Positions 8,528 to 16,604 of a DNA stretch of 64,000 nt are shown here, piece by piece (within the stretch, counting starts at the first letter, position 1; each line of letters opens with the position of its first letter). The notes beneath the pieces are model-generated. The model saw nothing but the letters and a program-made list of their open reading frames with translations. It was not told the DNA's origin and searched no databases. The DNA is from Methylobacterium tarhaniae (GTDB lineage: Bacteria > Pseudomonadota > Alphaproteobacteria > Rhizobiales > Beijerinckiaceae), in contig NZ_LABZ01000069.1 in assembly GCF_001043955.1 (NCBI RefSeq), positions 1 through 64,000 on the forward strand, in the 5' to 3' direction. The position numbers were made by a program, and so were the translations under genes.

Positions 8528-9403
8528 CTATCGGGTCATGAGTTCGCGCCATCGGGCGCAGTGCAGGTCGAGATGGTCGGGGGGCGCCAGCCCGTTATTG
8601 GCCAGCGCGAACCCGTCGTTCATCTCGATCAGCGCCATGTCGCCCCGGTCGGTGAGCCCGACATCGAGGGCGTATCCGGCCACCGACTGCCCGGCCGCGT
8701 CGAGCCGCGCGATCATCTCGCCGAGGAGGGCGTCCGTCGGCCTGAGGCCGGGCAGCAGGTCTTCGACCTGGCGGCAATCGACGCGCGACACGCCAGCCCC
8801 GAGAATGCGATAGGGGTGGATGCCGAGAAGGCGCGAGTGCAGGACGTAGCACCGGTATTCGGAGTACCACCCGACCGGCTCGCTGCAGAAGAACCATTCG
8901 GTGTCGAGGACCGGCGGCAGCGGTCCCAGGGAGCGCAGGCTCGGGACCACGCGCCCGCGAAGCCGCTTCGCCCCGACGATGCGCGGTCGGCACGGCTTGA
9001 CGAAGACCGGCCCGTCGGCCGTCGGCGAGGCCAGGGCTTCCCCCTTCGCCAGCCACCAGCGGCGATGCAGGTAGGGTTCGAGGCTGGCCGGATAGGAGCC
9101 GACGATCCGGCCGGTGCGGCCGAGCGCGTCGAGCAGCCGCCAGCAGACCCCCAGGTCGGCCGAGACGAACACCTCGTCGGACGGCAGCCGCCCCTCGAGG
9201 TCGCGCAGGTCCGACGGATGGAGCGGGACGACCGGCACGCCGCGCTGCGCGAGCACCGCGTGGTGCTCGCGCAGATCGCGCAGGATCGACCCGTCGCCGG
9301 GCGCGGTCTCGGGCGCCGCCGCCCACCGCACGAGGTCGTCCTCGTTCGGCGTCTGCACGTAGGCGGTGCGCAGGCCGCGGCATTCCCCGGCGATGGTTGT
9401 CAC
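8528..9403 (-). CDS. R2K-clade ATP-grasp enzyme (DUF4343/R2K_3-like), predicted peptide or protein modifier
   Basis: 291 aa. ATP-grasp landmarks: FVKP with Lys136, then SEP at 174-176 followed by SEYR (Glu182, Arg184), then YALDVG (Asp247), and IEMNDGFAL (Glu260, Asn262) as the metal-binding end. The order FVKP...SEP...SEYR...LDVG...E-N-D is the R2K-clade pattern described for CDC123-related ATP-grasp proteins, whose bacterial members are predicted to ligate peptides or amino acids onto protein targets; that function is prediction, not shown here. The 83-aa gene ends 25 bases upstream on the same strand, so the two look like one operon. Residues 1-130 are a divergent N-terminal pre-ATP-grasp region. 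Confidence 0.72.
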   Translation of the reverse strand: MTTIAGECRGLRTAYVQTPNEDDLVRWAAAPETAPGDGSILRDLREHHAVLAQRGVPVVPLHPSDLRDLEGRLPSDEVFVSADLGVCWRLLDALGRTGRIVGSYPASLEPYLHRRWWLAKGEALASPTADGPVFVKPCRPRIVGAKRLRGRVVPSLRSLGPLPPVLDTEWFFCSEPVGWYSEYRCYVLHSRLLGIHPYRILGAGVSRVDCRQVEDLLPGLRPTDALLGEMIARLDAAGQSVAGYALDVGLTDRGDMALIEMNDGFALANNGLAPPDHLDLHCARWRELMTR

Positions 9404-9428
9404 GGCGGACCGGCCCGGCGACGCGGCG

Positions 9429-9680
9429 TCAGGAATTCGCCCAGTTGATCGTGTCGCCGCCCAGAACGTCCTTGATCAGCGGCTGCATCGCCTTGGCCCA
9501 GACGATCTTGGAGCCCTGGGCCGAGAACGAGCTGGCCAGCTGCGTCCCATTGACCAAGAGCGTCGCGTTGCCATGGCCGAGTTCCTTAATTTCGACCGTG
9601 ATCGTGTTATCGTCCGTGATGTTCCGCAGGTCGCTCTGGATATCTTTCGCCGAATAGGCCTTTGTAGCCTGTAAACCCAT
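9429..9680 (-). CDS. 83-aa protein of unknown function, operon partner of the ATP-grasp enzyme
   Basis: A strong AGGAGA Shine-Dalgarno lies eight bases before the ATG at 9680, so translation is well supported. The protein is polar and mildly charged: an N-terminal helix-like part (KAYSAKDIQSDLRN), a probable beta hairpin (TITVEIKELGHGNATLLVNG) and a C-terminal helix ending in GGDTINWANS. There is no signal peptide, no Cys and no membrane segment. I do not recognise the family. Its position immediately before an R2K ATP-grasp gene makes it a candidate substrate or carrier for that enzyme. Codon use is visibly less GC-biased than that of its neighbours. Confidence 0.7.
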   Translation of the reverse strand: MGLQATKAYSAKDIQSDLRNITDDNTITVEIKELGHGNATLLVNGTQLASSFSAQGSKIVWAKAMQPLIKDVLGGDTINWANS

Positions 9681-10189
9681 TTTATTCTCCTGTATTTTTT
9701 GCTATGAGCGGGCAATTCGCGCAAATTGATTGTATTTTGTGGTGCTCGATGTGCGTTCGATTGTGTCGCGTAGCGCTGATTTGTTTATGATATGGACCCT
9801 TGTGAGGCAACATCGTTCTGGATTGATTGCTGGAAATCAATTTCCTATGTGCAAAAATATAGGATCAAATGATGCGACAGTAATACTTGTCGCGATGTTC
9901 CGCTAAGCAAACATGTGCCATCTCGTCAAGTTGTTTTGGCTCGAAGACTTGCTGATGGCCGGAGGAGTGCGCCGTCCCGACCGTCGGGCCGACATCCCCG
10001 GGCCGCTTTTCCCGTCTCGCCTCGAGGTCTGTGGAGCGGCGGGACGAGGATCTGCCGCGTGCCCTGGCGTGATGCGACGCCCTCCGGCTCGCGGGCCTTG
10101 CGCGCCCGGCCCGGAATTTTCCGAAGACCCCGCCGGAGGCGGCTTCAAGGCGGACACGCCCCGCGACCGGCCGGCCCGGAACCGCCGGC
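9681..10189. other. AT-rich leader and gene-free region
   Basis: By hand count 74 of the 180 bases at 9721-9900 are G or C (about 41 percent), far below the surroundings. It carries the AGGAGA ribosome-binding site of the 83-aa gene (around 9688-9693, minus strand) and presumably its promoter; a weak TTGCCT-17-TAAACA pair is readable on the minus strand but is not convincing. From about 9910 to 10189 the composition returns to normal and only domain-less open frames are seen. Confidence 0.6.
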
Positions 10190-11083
10190 CTATTCTCCCG
10201 CCGGCGCGCCGTCCGTCCGTCCGGCGCAGTACCCCGCCACAGTCCCGATCGCCCACAACGCCTTGTCGAGAGCGGTCCCCGTGTCCCGCCGCAGGAGCGC
10301 GCGGCCGCCGCTCGCGGTGAAGCGGGCGAGGCGGAAGCCGAGATAGGCGAGGCCGTAGCGGTGGAGCCGCAGCACCCGGCCGAAGCCGCGGGCATAGTCG
10401 GCGGCGCGCCTGTGGCGGCCGGTCGCGGCGACCTGGTCGTGATGGACGACGAGGCCGTGGCGGAACACCACCCCCCTCCCCTGCCCGAGGAGACGCAACA
10501 GGAAATCGGTCTCCTCGCCGGAGCGGAACGGGGTGGACGCCCCGACGCCCAGGCTCTCGTCGAAGCCGCCCACGGCGCGGGCGGCGGCGGCGCGCACGAA
10601 CAGGCCGTTCGAATTGCCGGCGAACCACACGTTGCGCCGGTCGACCGCCTGGTCGGCGGCCAGGAACGCGCCGAGGGATTCGCGGCCCGTCGCGTCGAGG
10701 GTGCGCCCGGTCACGGCGTCGGCCTCCGGGTGCTCGGCGAAGAGCCGCACCACCTCGGCGACGAGGCCGTCCGGGTACCAGCAATCGTCGTCCGGGAAGG
10801 CGACCAGGCCGGCGCGGCAGCGGGCGAGCCCGACATTGCGGGCCCGCGAGAGGCCCGGGGCCGAGCGGATATGGTCGATCGCGAGCCGGTCGCGGTAGCG
10901 CGCCATGATCGGCTCCAGGAGGCCGGGCTCGTTCTGGTCGACCAGCACCACCTCGAAGGTCCGGCAGGTCTGGACCAGCAGGGAGTCGAACAGCCGTTCG
11001 AGCTGCGCCGAGCGGCCCTTGGTGCAGACGAGCAGGGAGACGAGCGGCGGGGGGGCGGAGGGCATGGTGGGCTCGAGGCTCAT
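10190..11083 (-). CDS. family 2 glycosyltransferase
   Basis: 297 aa, GT-A fold. N-terminal SLLVCTKGRSAQLERLFDSLLVQT nucleotide-binding start, then ARNVGLARCRAGLVAFPDDDCWY, in which the FPDDD motif supplies the metal-binding DxD and the WYPDG context is typical of GT2 polysaccharide transferases. An acceptor-side acidic residue lies in the SGEETDFLLRLL block (the ED/QxxRW region equivalent). No membrane helix. It ends the three-gene minus-strand block wecG-like, hydrolase, GT2; only 15 bases separate it from the hydrolase gene upstream, so they are probably co-transcribed. Confidence 0.88.
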   Translation of the reverse strand: MSLEPTMPSAPPPLVSLLVCTKGRSAQLERLFDSLLVQTCRTFEVVLVDQNEPGLLEPIMARYRDRLAIDHIRSAPGLSRARNVGLARCRAGLVAFPDDDCWYPDGLVAEVVRLFAEHPEADAVTGRTLDATGRESLGAFLAADQAVDRRNVWFAGNSNGLFVRAAAARAVGGFDESLGVGASTPFRSGEETDFLLRLLGQGRGVVFRHGLVVHHDQVAATGRHRRAADYARGFGRVLRLHRYGLAYLGFRLARFTASGGRALLRRDTGTALDKALWAIGTVAGYCAGRTDGAPAGE

Positions 11084-11098
11084 CGTCGGGTCGGGTCG

Positions 11099-12883
11099 TC
11101 AGCCGCTGCGGGACAGTCGCAGGGACAGGTCGCCCGGGGCCTGAGCCGGACGCGCCGTCGCCGGCTCGGCGGCGTCCGGCCGTGTCTCGCGCACGACCTG
11201 CTTGAGGATCGTGAAGACGCGGTCCTGGTCGATCGCGCGGCTCAGGTTGTGGTCGGTGCCGTCGAGGATCTGGACCGGGTAGCCGAGGCGGCGCGCGATC
11301 CGCGCGTCCGCGCTGCCGAAATGCGCCCGCACCGCCGCGATCCCGAGGTCGTCGGCGCTGTAGACCATGCAGATCCGGGCGCCGCGGCGGCGCAGCCGCG
11401 CCACCCGCCCGGCGACGCTGGTGCCGCGCCAAGTGCGCCACGGCATCCGGGCGGTCCAGCGATCGAGGCGCGCCGCGCCGTCGCGCAGGAGCGCGCGGGC
11501 GATCTTCGCCAGGCCGAGATCGCCGGTCACGATCCGGCGCCAGAACCGGCCCTGCCGCGCCCGCTCCATGTAGCTCTGGCTATGGCGAAACGTGTCCCGC
11601 ACCATGGTCTCGACGTCGGTGCCGGGCTTCAGGTCGAAGCAGTACAGGTTCACCAGCAGAGCGGCGCGCAGCCGGGGATCGCGGCTGAGGGCCTGGAACG
11701 CCTGGTAGGCGCCGCTGCAATTGCCCATGACCACGCCGGGCGCGTAGCCGGAGGCCACCAGGTGGTCGACGGCCGCCGTGACGTCGGCGACCGAGTCGGC
11801 CGCGTAGAGCGGCAGCGAGCCGTCGGGCCGGTCGAGGCTGTCGCCGATGCCGCGCAGGTCGAAGCGGAACGAGGCGATCCCGGCCTCGGCCAGCCGCCGG
11901 GATAACCGCGTCGTCTGCCGCCCGTGCCCGGCCCGCGGGTTGCGCCCGGAATTGACCACCAGAACGGTGTCGCCGCCCCAGGCTCCCGCCGGCCGGCACA
12001 GGATGCCGACGAGGCCCGGGCCGAAGCGCGACACCTCCTCGCGCCAAGCCGCGTCCTCGAGCCGGCAGGGCGGCAAGGACAAAGTTGGCAGGGACGCGGC
12101 GGGCGCGGGCGCCCCGGCGACGACGAAGCCGCGCACCACCTCGAAGGTCTGGTCGGGGGTTCGGGAGAAGAGCGGGTCGGAGACGAGCTGCGTCAGGTCC
12201 GGGAACGGCCCGGTCTCGACTTGGCTCCCGAGGGACCGGTAGCGCTCGGCCAGTGCCTCGACCTTCGGCCCCAGCATCAGGATCCGCGGCGCCGGGGCGC
12301 GCTCCGCCGCCGACAGGTCGATCCGCGCGAGGTCGGCGAGGGTCTGAGGGCCGAGAAGGAAGCTGCCGACCATCAGCGAGTCGGGCTCCTGCGGCATCGG
12401 CGTCCGGTCGGGCAGCACGTCGATGAGCCGCGACTGCATCGCCATCTCGCGGCGATAGGCCTTGCCGGTCACGAAGGGCGCGAGCATCACCAGCCGGTCG
12501 ATCCCCTCGCCCGCGAGCGCCGCCAGGGTGGCGCCCAGCCGCAGGCCCACCACGACGACCTCGTCCACCCCCGCCCGCTCGCGCAGGAACGCGATGCCGG
12601 CCCGGATCGCGTCGCGCGCCGCCGGGATCTCGGGCCCCGCCGGGTCGCGCGAATCGCCCTGGCCCGGATAGTCGAAGCGCAGGGTCGGGCAGCCGCTCCG
12701 GGCGGTCATGCCGGCGAGCTCGCGCCACGAGCGGTAGGCGCACCATTGCTCGCTCCCGAAGGTGCCGCAGAGCAGCACGCCGCGCCGGTGCGATCCCGGG
12801 CTGTACCAGCCGAACGCATCGCCGAGCGCGACCGGAACCGGCTCCCCCATGGCGGGCGCAACGCCCACGCCGTCGGTCAGCAT
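11099..12883 (-). CDS. fused tandem alpha/beta hydrolase, exosortase-A-associated type
   Basis: 594 aa from the ATG at 12883 (AAGGA nine bases upstream); an alternative ATG at 12934 would add 17 residues. Two hydrolase domains are joined: residues 1-260 with the elbow GLRLG (113-117, Arg115 where Ser is expected), and residues 270-594 with GNCSG (387-391, Cys389 as nucleophile), plus a later SADD and GTDHNLS that supply the acid and the His. Separate hydrolases 1 and 2 with such elbows accompany exosortase/EPS loci in other bacteria. Its place between GT2 and WecG fits a role in tailoring or editing the polysaccharide. No exosortase is in this window. Confidence 0.75.
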   Translation of the reverse strand: MLTDGVGVAPAMGEPVPVALGDAFGWYSPGSHRRGVLLCGTFGSEQWCAYRSWRELAGMTARSGCPTLRFDYPGQGDSRDPAGPEIPAARDAIRAGIAFLRERAGVDEVVVVGLRLGATLAALAGEGIDRLVMLAPFVTGKAYRREMAMQSRLIDVLPDRTPMPQEPDSLMVGSFLLGPQTLADLARIDLSAAERAPAPRILMLGPKVEALAERYRSLGSQVETGPFPDLTQLVSDPLFSRTPDQTFEVVRGFVVAGAPAPAASLPTLSLPPCRLEDAAWREEVSRFGPGLVGILCRPAGAWGGDTVLVVNSGRNPRAGHGRQTTRLSRRLAEAGIASFRFDLRGIGDSLDRPDGSLPLYAADSVADVTAAVDHLVASGYAPGVVMGNCSGAYQAFQALSRDPRLRAALLVNLYCFDLKPGTDVETMVRDTFRHSQSYMERARQGRFWRRIVTGDLGLAKIARALLRDGAARLDRWTARMPWRTWRGTSVAGRVARLRRRGARICMVYSADDLGIAAVRAHFGSADARIARRLGYPVQILDGTDHNLSRAIDQDRVFTILKQVVRETRPDAAEPATARPAQAPGDLSLRLSRSG

Positions 12884-12989
12884 CCGCGCAGTTCCTTCTC
12901 TCTCGCCCGGAGCAGCGCCCGATCGCGTTGCCATCGTGAACTGTCCTGGGTCTTCAGCTTTGCTATCGTATCGACGGCCCGACAGTTTC

Positions 12990-13034
12990 CAAGTTGCCGG
13001 ATTGCAAGTTTCTGGATTGTAAGCCGTCGGATCG
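12990..13034. repeat. Three tandem 15-base repeats
   Basis: CAAGTTGCCGGATTG (12990-13004), CAAGTTTCTGGATTG (13005-13019) and TAAGCCGTCGGATCG (13020-13034) follow one another without a gap. The first two differ at two positions; the third is more diverged. They sit in the 170-base spacer between the WecG-like and hydrolase genes. Confidence 0.55.
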
Positions 13035-13057
13035 CCTGGGGTCGAGCGGGCCCGGCG

Positions 13058-13867
13058 TCACGAGCGGGCGACACGGACCGGGCGGTTTCGTGCCAGGCTC
13101 GCGAGCCGCAGGCGGAGGATCATGGCCACGAAGACCACGATGTCGACGGTGTAGCGCCGCCCGAGGCGGCGCGGCTCGCGCAGGAGGCGGAACAGCCATT
13201 CGAGCCGCGCGAGACGAAACGCCGCAGGGGCGCGGGTCGACGCTCCGGCGGTGTAGTCGAGCAGGGCGCCGACTCCCATCAGCACGCGCGCGTCGATCCG
13301 GTGCGCGTGCTCGGCGATGAACATCTCCTGGGCCGGATTCCCGAGGGCGACGAGCAGGATGTCCGGCGCTGCGGCATTGATCTCGGCGAGCACGGCGCCC
13401 GTCTCCTCGGGCGCGAAGTAGCCGTGCCGCACGCCGACGATCCGGTGCTGCGGATGGAGGAGCGCCCAGTTGCGCGCCGCCGCCTCGGCGATGCCGGGCT
13501 TGGCGCCGAGCAGGAACAGCGAGCGCGGTGCGGTCTCGGCGGCCAGGAAGGCCGGGATCAGGTCGGTGCCGTTGAGGTTCTCGCGGAAGAGACGGCCGCG
13601 GAACAGTCCCGAGCACAGGTCGATGCCCAGGCCGTCGCTGACGAGCAGGAGGCTGCGCAGGGACGCGGCATAGGCCGGCAGGCACAACGCCTTCAGCAGC
13701 ATGTTGGCGTTGCAGAAGCCGAGGCAGAGTTGCCCGCGCCGGTCGAGGGCGTCGCGCAGGCGCCCGAACAGCTCGTCGCGGGTGAGGTCGCTGACGGTGA
13801 CGCCTTCGATGTCGAGCCGGTCGATGCTCGCAGCTCGGGGCGCCGGGTCGAGGGCGCGGTCAGGCAT
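13058..13867 (-). CDS. WecG/TagA/CpsF family glycosyltransferase
   Basis: 269 aa from the ATG at 13867; a longer frame to 13960 adds an unconserved leader. Family blocks are clear: CNANMLLKAL near the N-terminus, VSDGLGIDL, LNGTDLIPAF (substrate region with the conserved Asp), FLLGAKPGIAEAAA, VGVRHGYF and VALGNPAQEMFIAEH, ending in the RLEWLFRLLREPRRLGRRY block typical of GT26. These membrane-associated enzymes add the second sugar (for example ManNAc) to a lipid-linked intermediate. It therefore marks the locus as a lipid-carrier-dependent exopolysaccharide pathway. No membrane helix apart from a hydrophobic stretch near the C-terminus. Confidence 0.92.
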   Translation of the reverse strand: MPDRALDPAPRAASIDRLDIEGVTVSDLTRDELFGRLRDALDRRGQLCLGFCNANMLLKALCLPAYAASLRSLLLVSDGLGIDLCSGLFRGRLFRENLNGTDLIPAFLAAETAPRSLFLLGAKPGIAEAAARNWALLHPQHRIVGVRHGYFAPEETGAVLAEINAAAPDILLVALGNPAQEMFIAEHAHRIDARVLMGVGALLDYTAGASTRAPAAFRLARLEWLFRLLREPRRLGRRYTVDIVVFVAMILRLRLASLARNRPVRVARS

Positions 13868-14219
13868 GGCACGCTTCCGAGGTGGGGTGGATGATCCGTG
13901 TCGAGGCAAGACCATCGTGGCGATCGATGAAGAAGTCCCGACCGGTCCCGCCCCGAGCAAAATGAATGCATTCTCCCCCGCCCGAGATGCAGCCTTAATT
14001 CAACGCAGGGTTAACGAGGGGTTTGACTCATTCCGAAAAGCTCATGTCGGGATCGTGTTGAATGGCTAAGCTTGTCGTCTTGAGCGTGACTCCGCACTGT
14101 TTCGCGGTGATCGCCGCAAGGCGCGGGGCCGCGTTAAAGTCCCGATAGGGGATGGCTGCTACCCCGGAGGCCGGAGCGGCGGGCGCGGAACCCCGCGCTC
14201 ATCCAGAGGCGCGGACCTG
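13868..14219. other. Divergent intergenic region between WecG-like and flippase genes
   Basis: It must contain promoters for both directions. The part 13955-14075 is AT-richer than the surroundings and includes TTGACT at about 14023 on the plus strand, but no good -10 box at 17 bases. Nothing else is recognisable. Confidence 0.5.
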
Positions 14220-15581
14220 ATGCTGACCCTCGTCGCGCGGCTTCGCCGATCGGCCCGCTCGCAGCAATTCGCCTCGGCTTTCGTGGCGCGGATCGCCAGC
14301 GCCGTGCTCGGCTTCGTGATGCTCCTCGTCGCGAGCCGGCTCCTCACCACCTACGAATACGGCGTCTACGTCTTCCTGTTCTCGCTCGGCAGCGGGCTCG
14401 GGCTGATCGCGGTATTCGGCCAGCAGAACCTGGTGCTGAAGCATTACCGCGCGCAGGATGGCCTCGTGCCGCACAACGACGCGCTGGTCCGCTACAACCT
14501 CGGCTGGCTCACGGCCGCGATCGCCCTGATGCTGGCATCGAGCGCGGTGGTGTTCGTCGCCGAGGAGGCCCTGCCGGACCCCTATCACCGGCTCCACCTC
14601 GCCTGCGCCTTCGCGGCGGTGTTCGCGCTCAGCGAGTACCTTCAGAGCTATTTCCGCGTCCACGGCCGCATCTGGCTCGCGCTCCTGCCCCGGGAGGTGA
14701 TCTGGCGCGGCGCCTGCTCGGTGCTGCTCTGGGGCGCCTCGCTCCTCGGCCTGCTGACCGGCGCCACCGCGGCGATGGCGATCGTGCTGGGGCTGCTCCT
14801 CGTGATGGCGCTCTACCAGGTCGGCCACCTCGCCGCGCATCACGGCTGGGATTCCTGGCGCGGCGGCTTCCGCCACCCGGAGAAGGCGCCGGCCTGGCGC
14901 GGCGAGAGCCTGCTGTTCACCGCCAACAACGTGATGGTGGCGGCGACGGCTTTCCTCGAGACCGTGATCGTCGGCGCCCTGCTCGGCATGGAGCAGGCGG
15001 CGTTCTACTTCGTGGCCCTGCGCTACGCCACCTTGGTCAACCTGCCGAGCGCGGCGATCGACACGGTCAGCCTGCCGATGATCGCGCGCCATTTCCAGGC
15101 CCGCGACCGGGAGGGCGCGCAGCGCCTGATCGGCCGGCTGTCGCTGGCGAGCTTCGCGATCTCCTCCGTCGGCGCCGTGGTGATGGCGTTCGGCGCGCCC
15201 TTCGCGCTCGCCCTGTTCAAGCCGGATTTCGTCGCCCATACCGACGTGCTGACGGTGCTCAGCCTGTCCTCGGTGGTCATCGCGTTCTTCGGGCCGGGCG
15301 CCTCGCTGCTGACGATCGGCGGCGGCGAGCGCTACATCCTGGTCAGCAACGCGGTCCTGTTCTCGCTCTACGCGGTCCTCCTCTGCCTCGTGGCGGTGCC
15401 GTTCGGCATCCTCGGCGTCGCCGTGGCGAATGTCGGCTGGACGGTCGTCATCAACCTGGTGCTCGCCCGCTGGGTGCGGGCGAACTGGAGCGTCGACAGC
15501 CGCGCCACCGCCTTCTTCACCCGCCGGGCCTGGGGCCCTGCGCCGATCCCCGTTTCAGCCACCGCGCAGGCGGCGGAGTGA
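14220..15581 (+). CDS. Wzx-like polysaccharide flippase
   Basis: 453 aa, almost entirely hydrophobic with about 12 membrane helices, for example FVARIASAVLGFVMLLVASRLL and AAIALMLASSAVVFVAEEAL. The N-terminal ASRLLTTYEYGVYVFLFSLG segment (xxLxPxEYGxYxxxxS pattern) is characteristic of MOP/PST superfamily O-antigen and exopolysaccharide flippases, which move lipid-linked repeat units across the inner membrane. It heads a plus-strand block with the GH5 and GT4 genes; one base separates its stop from the GH5 start codon, so they are translationally linked. Confidence 0.9.
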   Translation: MLTLVARLRRSARSQQFASAFVARIASAVLGFVMLLVASRLLTTYEYGVYVFLFSLGSGLGLIAVFGQQNLVLKHYRAQDGLVPHNDALVRYNLGWLTAAIALMLASSAVVFVAEEALPDPYHRLHLACAFAAVFALSEYLQSYFRVHGRIWLALLPREVIWRGACSVLLWGASLLGLLTGATAAMAIVLGLLLVMALYQVGHLAAHHGWDSWRGGFRHPEKAPAWRGESLLFTANNVMVAATAFLETVIVGALLGMEQAAFYFVALRYATLVNLPSAAIDTVSLPMIARHFQARDREGAQRLIGRLSLASFAISSVGAVVMAFGAPFALALFKPDFVAHTDVLTVLSLSSVVIAFFGPGASLLTIGGGERYILVSNAVLFSLYAVLLCLVAVPFGILGVAVANVGWTVVINLVLARWVRANWSVDSRATAFFTRRAWGPAPIPVSATAQAAE

Positions 15582-15582
15582 G

Positions 15583-16599
15583 ATGCGCCGCCTCCTTGCC
15601 CTCGCCTGCGCGATCCTGGCGCTTCCCCCTGCCCCCGCCGCGGCGGCGCCCGCCTGCCTGCGCGGCGTCAACATCAGCGGGGCCGAATTCGGCACGGTCC
15701 CGGGACGCTACGGCTTCGACTACCTCTACCCGTCGGCCTCGACGATCAGCCGCTTCGCGGCCCTCGGCCTCACGGCGATGCGGCTGCCGATCCGCTGGGA
15801 GCGCCTGCAGCCGAACCTTCGCCAGCCCTTCGACCCGGAAGAGCTCGGCCGCCTCGAAACCGCTGTCTCGGCCGCGACCCAGGCGGGCCTGCGCACGGTG
15901 ATCGACCTGCACAACTACGCCTATTACGGCAAGGCGCGCATCGGCACCGAGATGGTGACGCCGGAGGCCTTCGCGGATGTCTGGCGGCGCCTGGCGCAGC
16001 ACTTCCGCGGCGACCCCTCCGTGGTGTTCGGGCTGATGAACGAGCCGCACGACATCCCGGCCGAGCGCTGGCTCATCTCCGCCAACGCCGCCATCGCGGC
16101 GATCCGGGAGGCGGGGGCCGCGCACCTCGTGCTGGTGCCGGGCTCCGGCTGGAGCGGGGCGCATAGCTGGACGGCCGACCTGCCGACCGGCAACAACGCC
16201 GCGGTCATGCTCGGCGTGGTCGATCCGGGCAAGAACGTCGCCTACGAGGTGCACCAGTACCTCGATGCCGACTATTCCGGCACCCATGCCGAGTGCAGCC
16301 GCGGCGCCGACGCCCTGCAGGCGGTGGAGCGCCTGACCGGCTGGCTGGCGCAGAACGGGCGCCGTGCCTTCCTCGGCGAGATCGGCGCCTCCGGCCGCCG
16401 GGGCTGCCCGGAGCGCCTGCAGGCGGTGCTGACCCATGTCAACGCGAACCCGAAGCAATGGGTCGGCTGGACCGTCTGGGCCGCCGGCGACCTCTGGGCA
16501 CCGGACTATCCCTTGAGGCTCGACCCGGCCGGGGCCACCGCCCCGGTCGTGGCCGCGATCCAGGCCGCCGCCCAGGCGAAGCCGTCCTGCGAGCCGTGA
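15583..16599 (+). CDS. secreted glycoside hydrolase family 5 enzyme
   Basis: 338 aa. A Sec signal peptide occupies residues 1 to about 22 (hydrophobic LLALACAILALPP then AAAA-P). GH5 landmarks: RGVNISGAEF at the start of the barrel, MRLPIRWERLQ, the acid/base in LMNEP (Glu154), HQYLDADYSGTH, and the nucleophile in FLGEIG (Glu266). Probably an endoglucanase-type enzyme acting on the exopolysaccharide in the periplasm or outside, as cellulase genes often do in polysaccharide operons. The start at 15583 follows the flippase stop at once, and the stop overlaps the GTG/ATG start region of the GT4 gene. Confidence 0.9.
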   Translation: MRRLLALACAILALPPAPAAAAPACLRGVNISGAEFGTVPGRYGFDYLYPSASTISRFAALGLTAMRLPIRWERLQPNLRQPFDPEELGRLETAVSAATQAGLRTVIDLHNYAYYGKARIGTEMVTPEAFADVWRRLAQHFRGDPSVVFGLMNEPHDIPAERWLISANAAIAAIREAGAAHLVLVPGSGWSGAHSWTADLPTGNNAAVMLGVVDPGKNVAYEVHQYLDADYSGTHAECSRGADALQAVERLTGWLAQNGRRAFLGEIGASGRRGCPERLQAVLTHVNANPKQWVGWTVWAAGDLWAPDYPLRLDPAGATAPVVAAIQAAAQAKPSCEP

Positions 16600-16604
16600 G
16601 CGCC

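Noticed and set aside
9429-9680. Graspetide (omega-ester peptide) precursor interpretation of the 83-aa protein
   Set aside because: It has no repeated Thr/Ser plus Asp/Glu core of the microviridin type, and the enzyme is R2K-like rather than a graspetide ligase. The looser idea of a modified partner protein is kept as a finding.
9865-10395. Open frames on both strands downstream of the GT2 gene
   Set aside because: Arginine-rich translations without domains; those on the plus strand lack Shine-Dalgarno elements.
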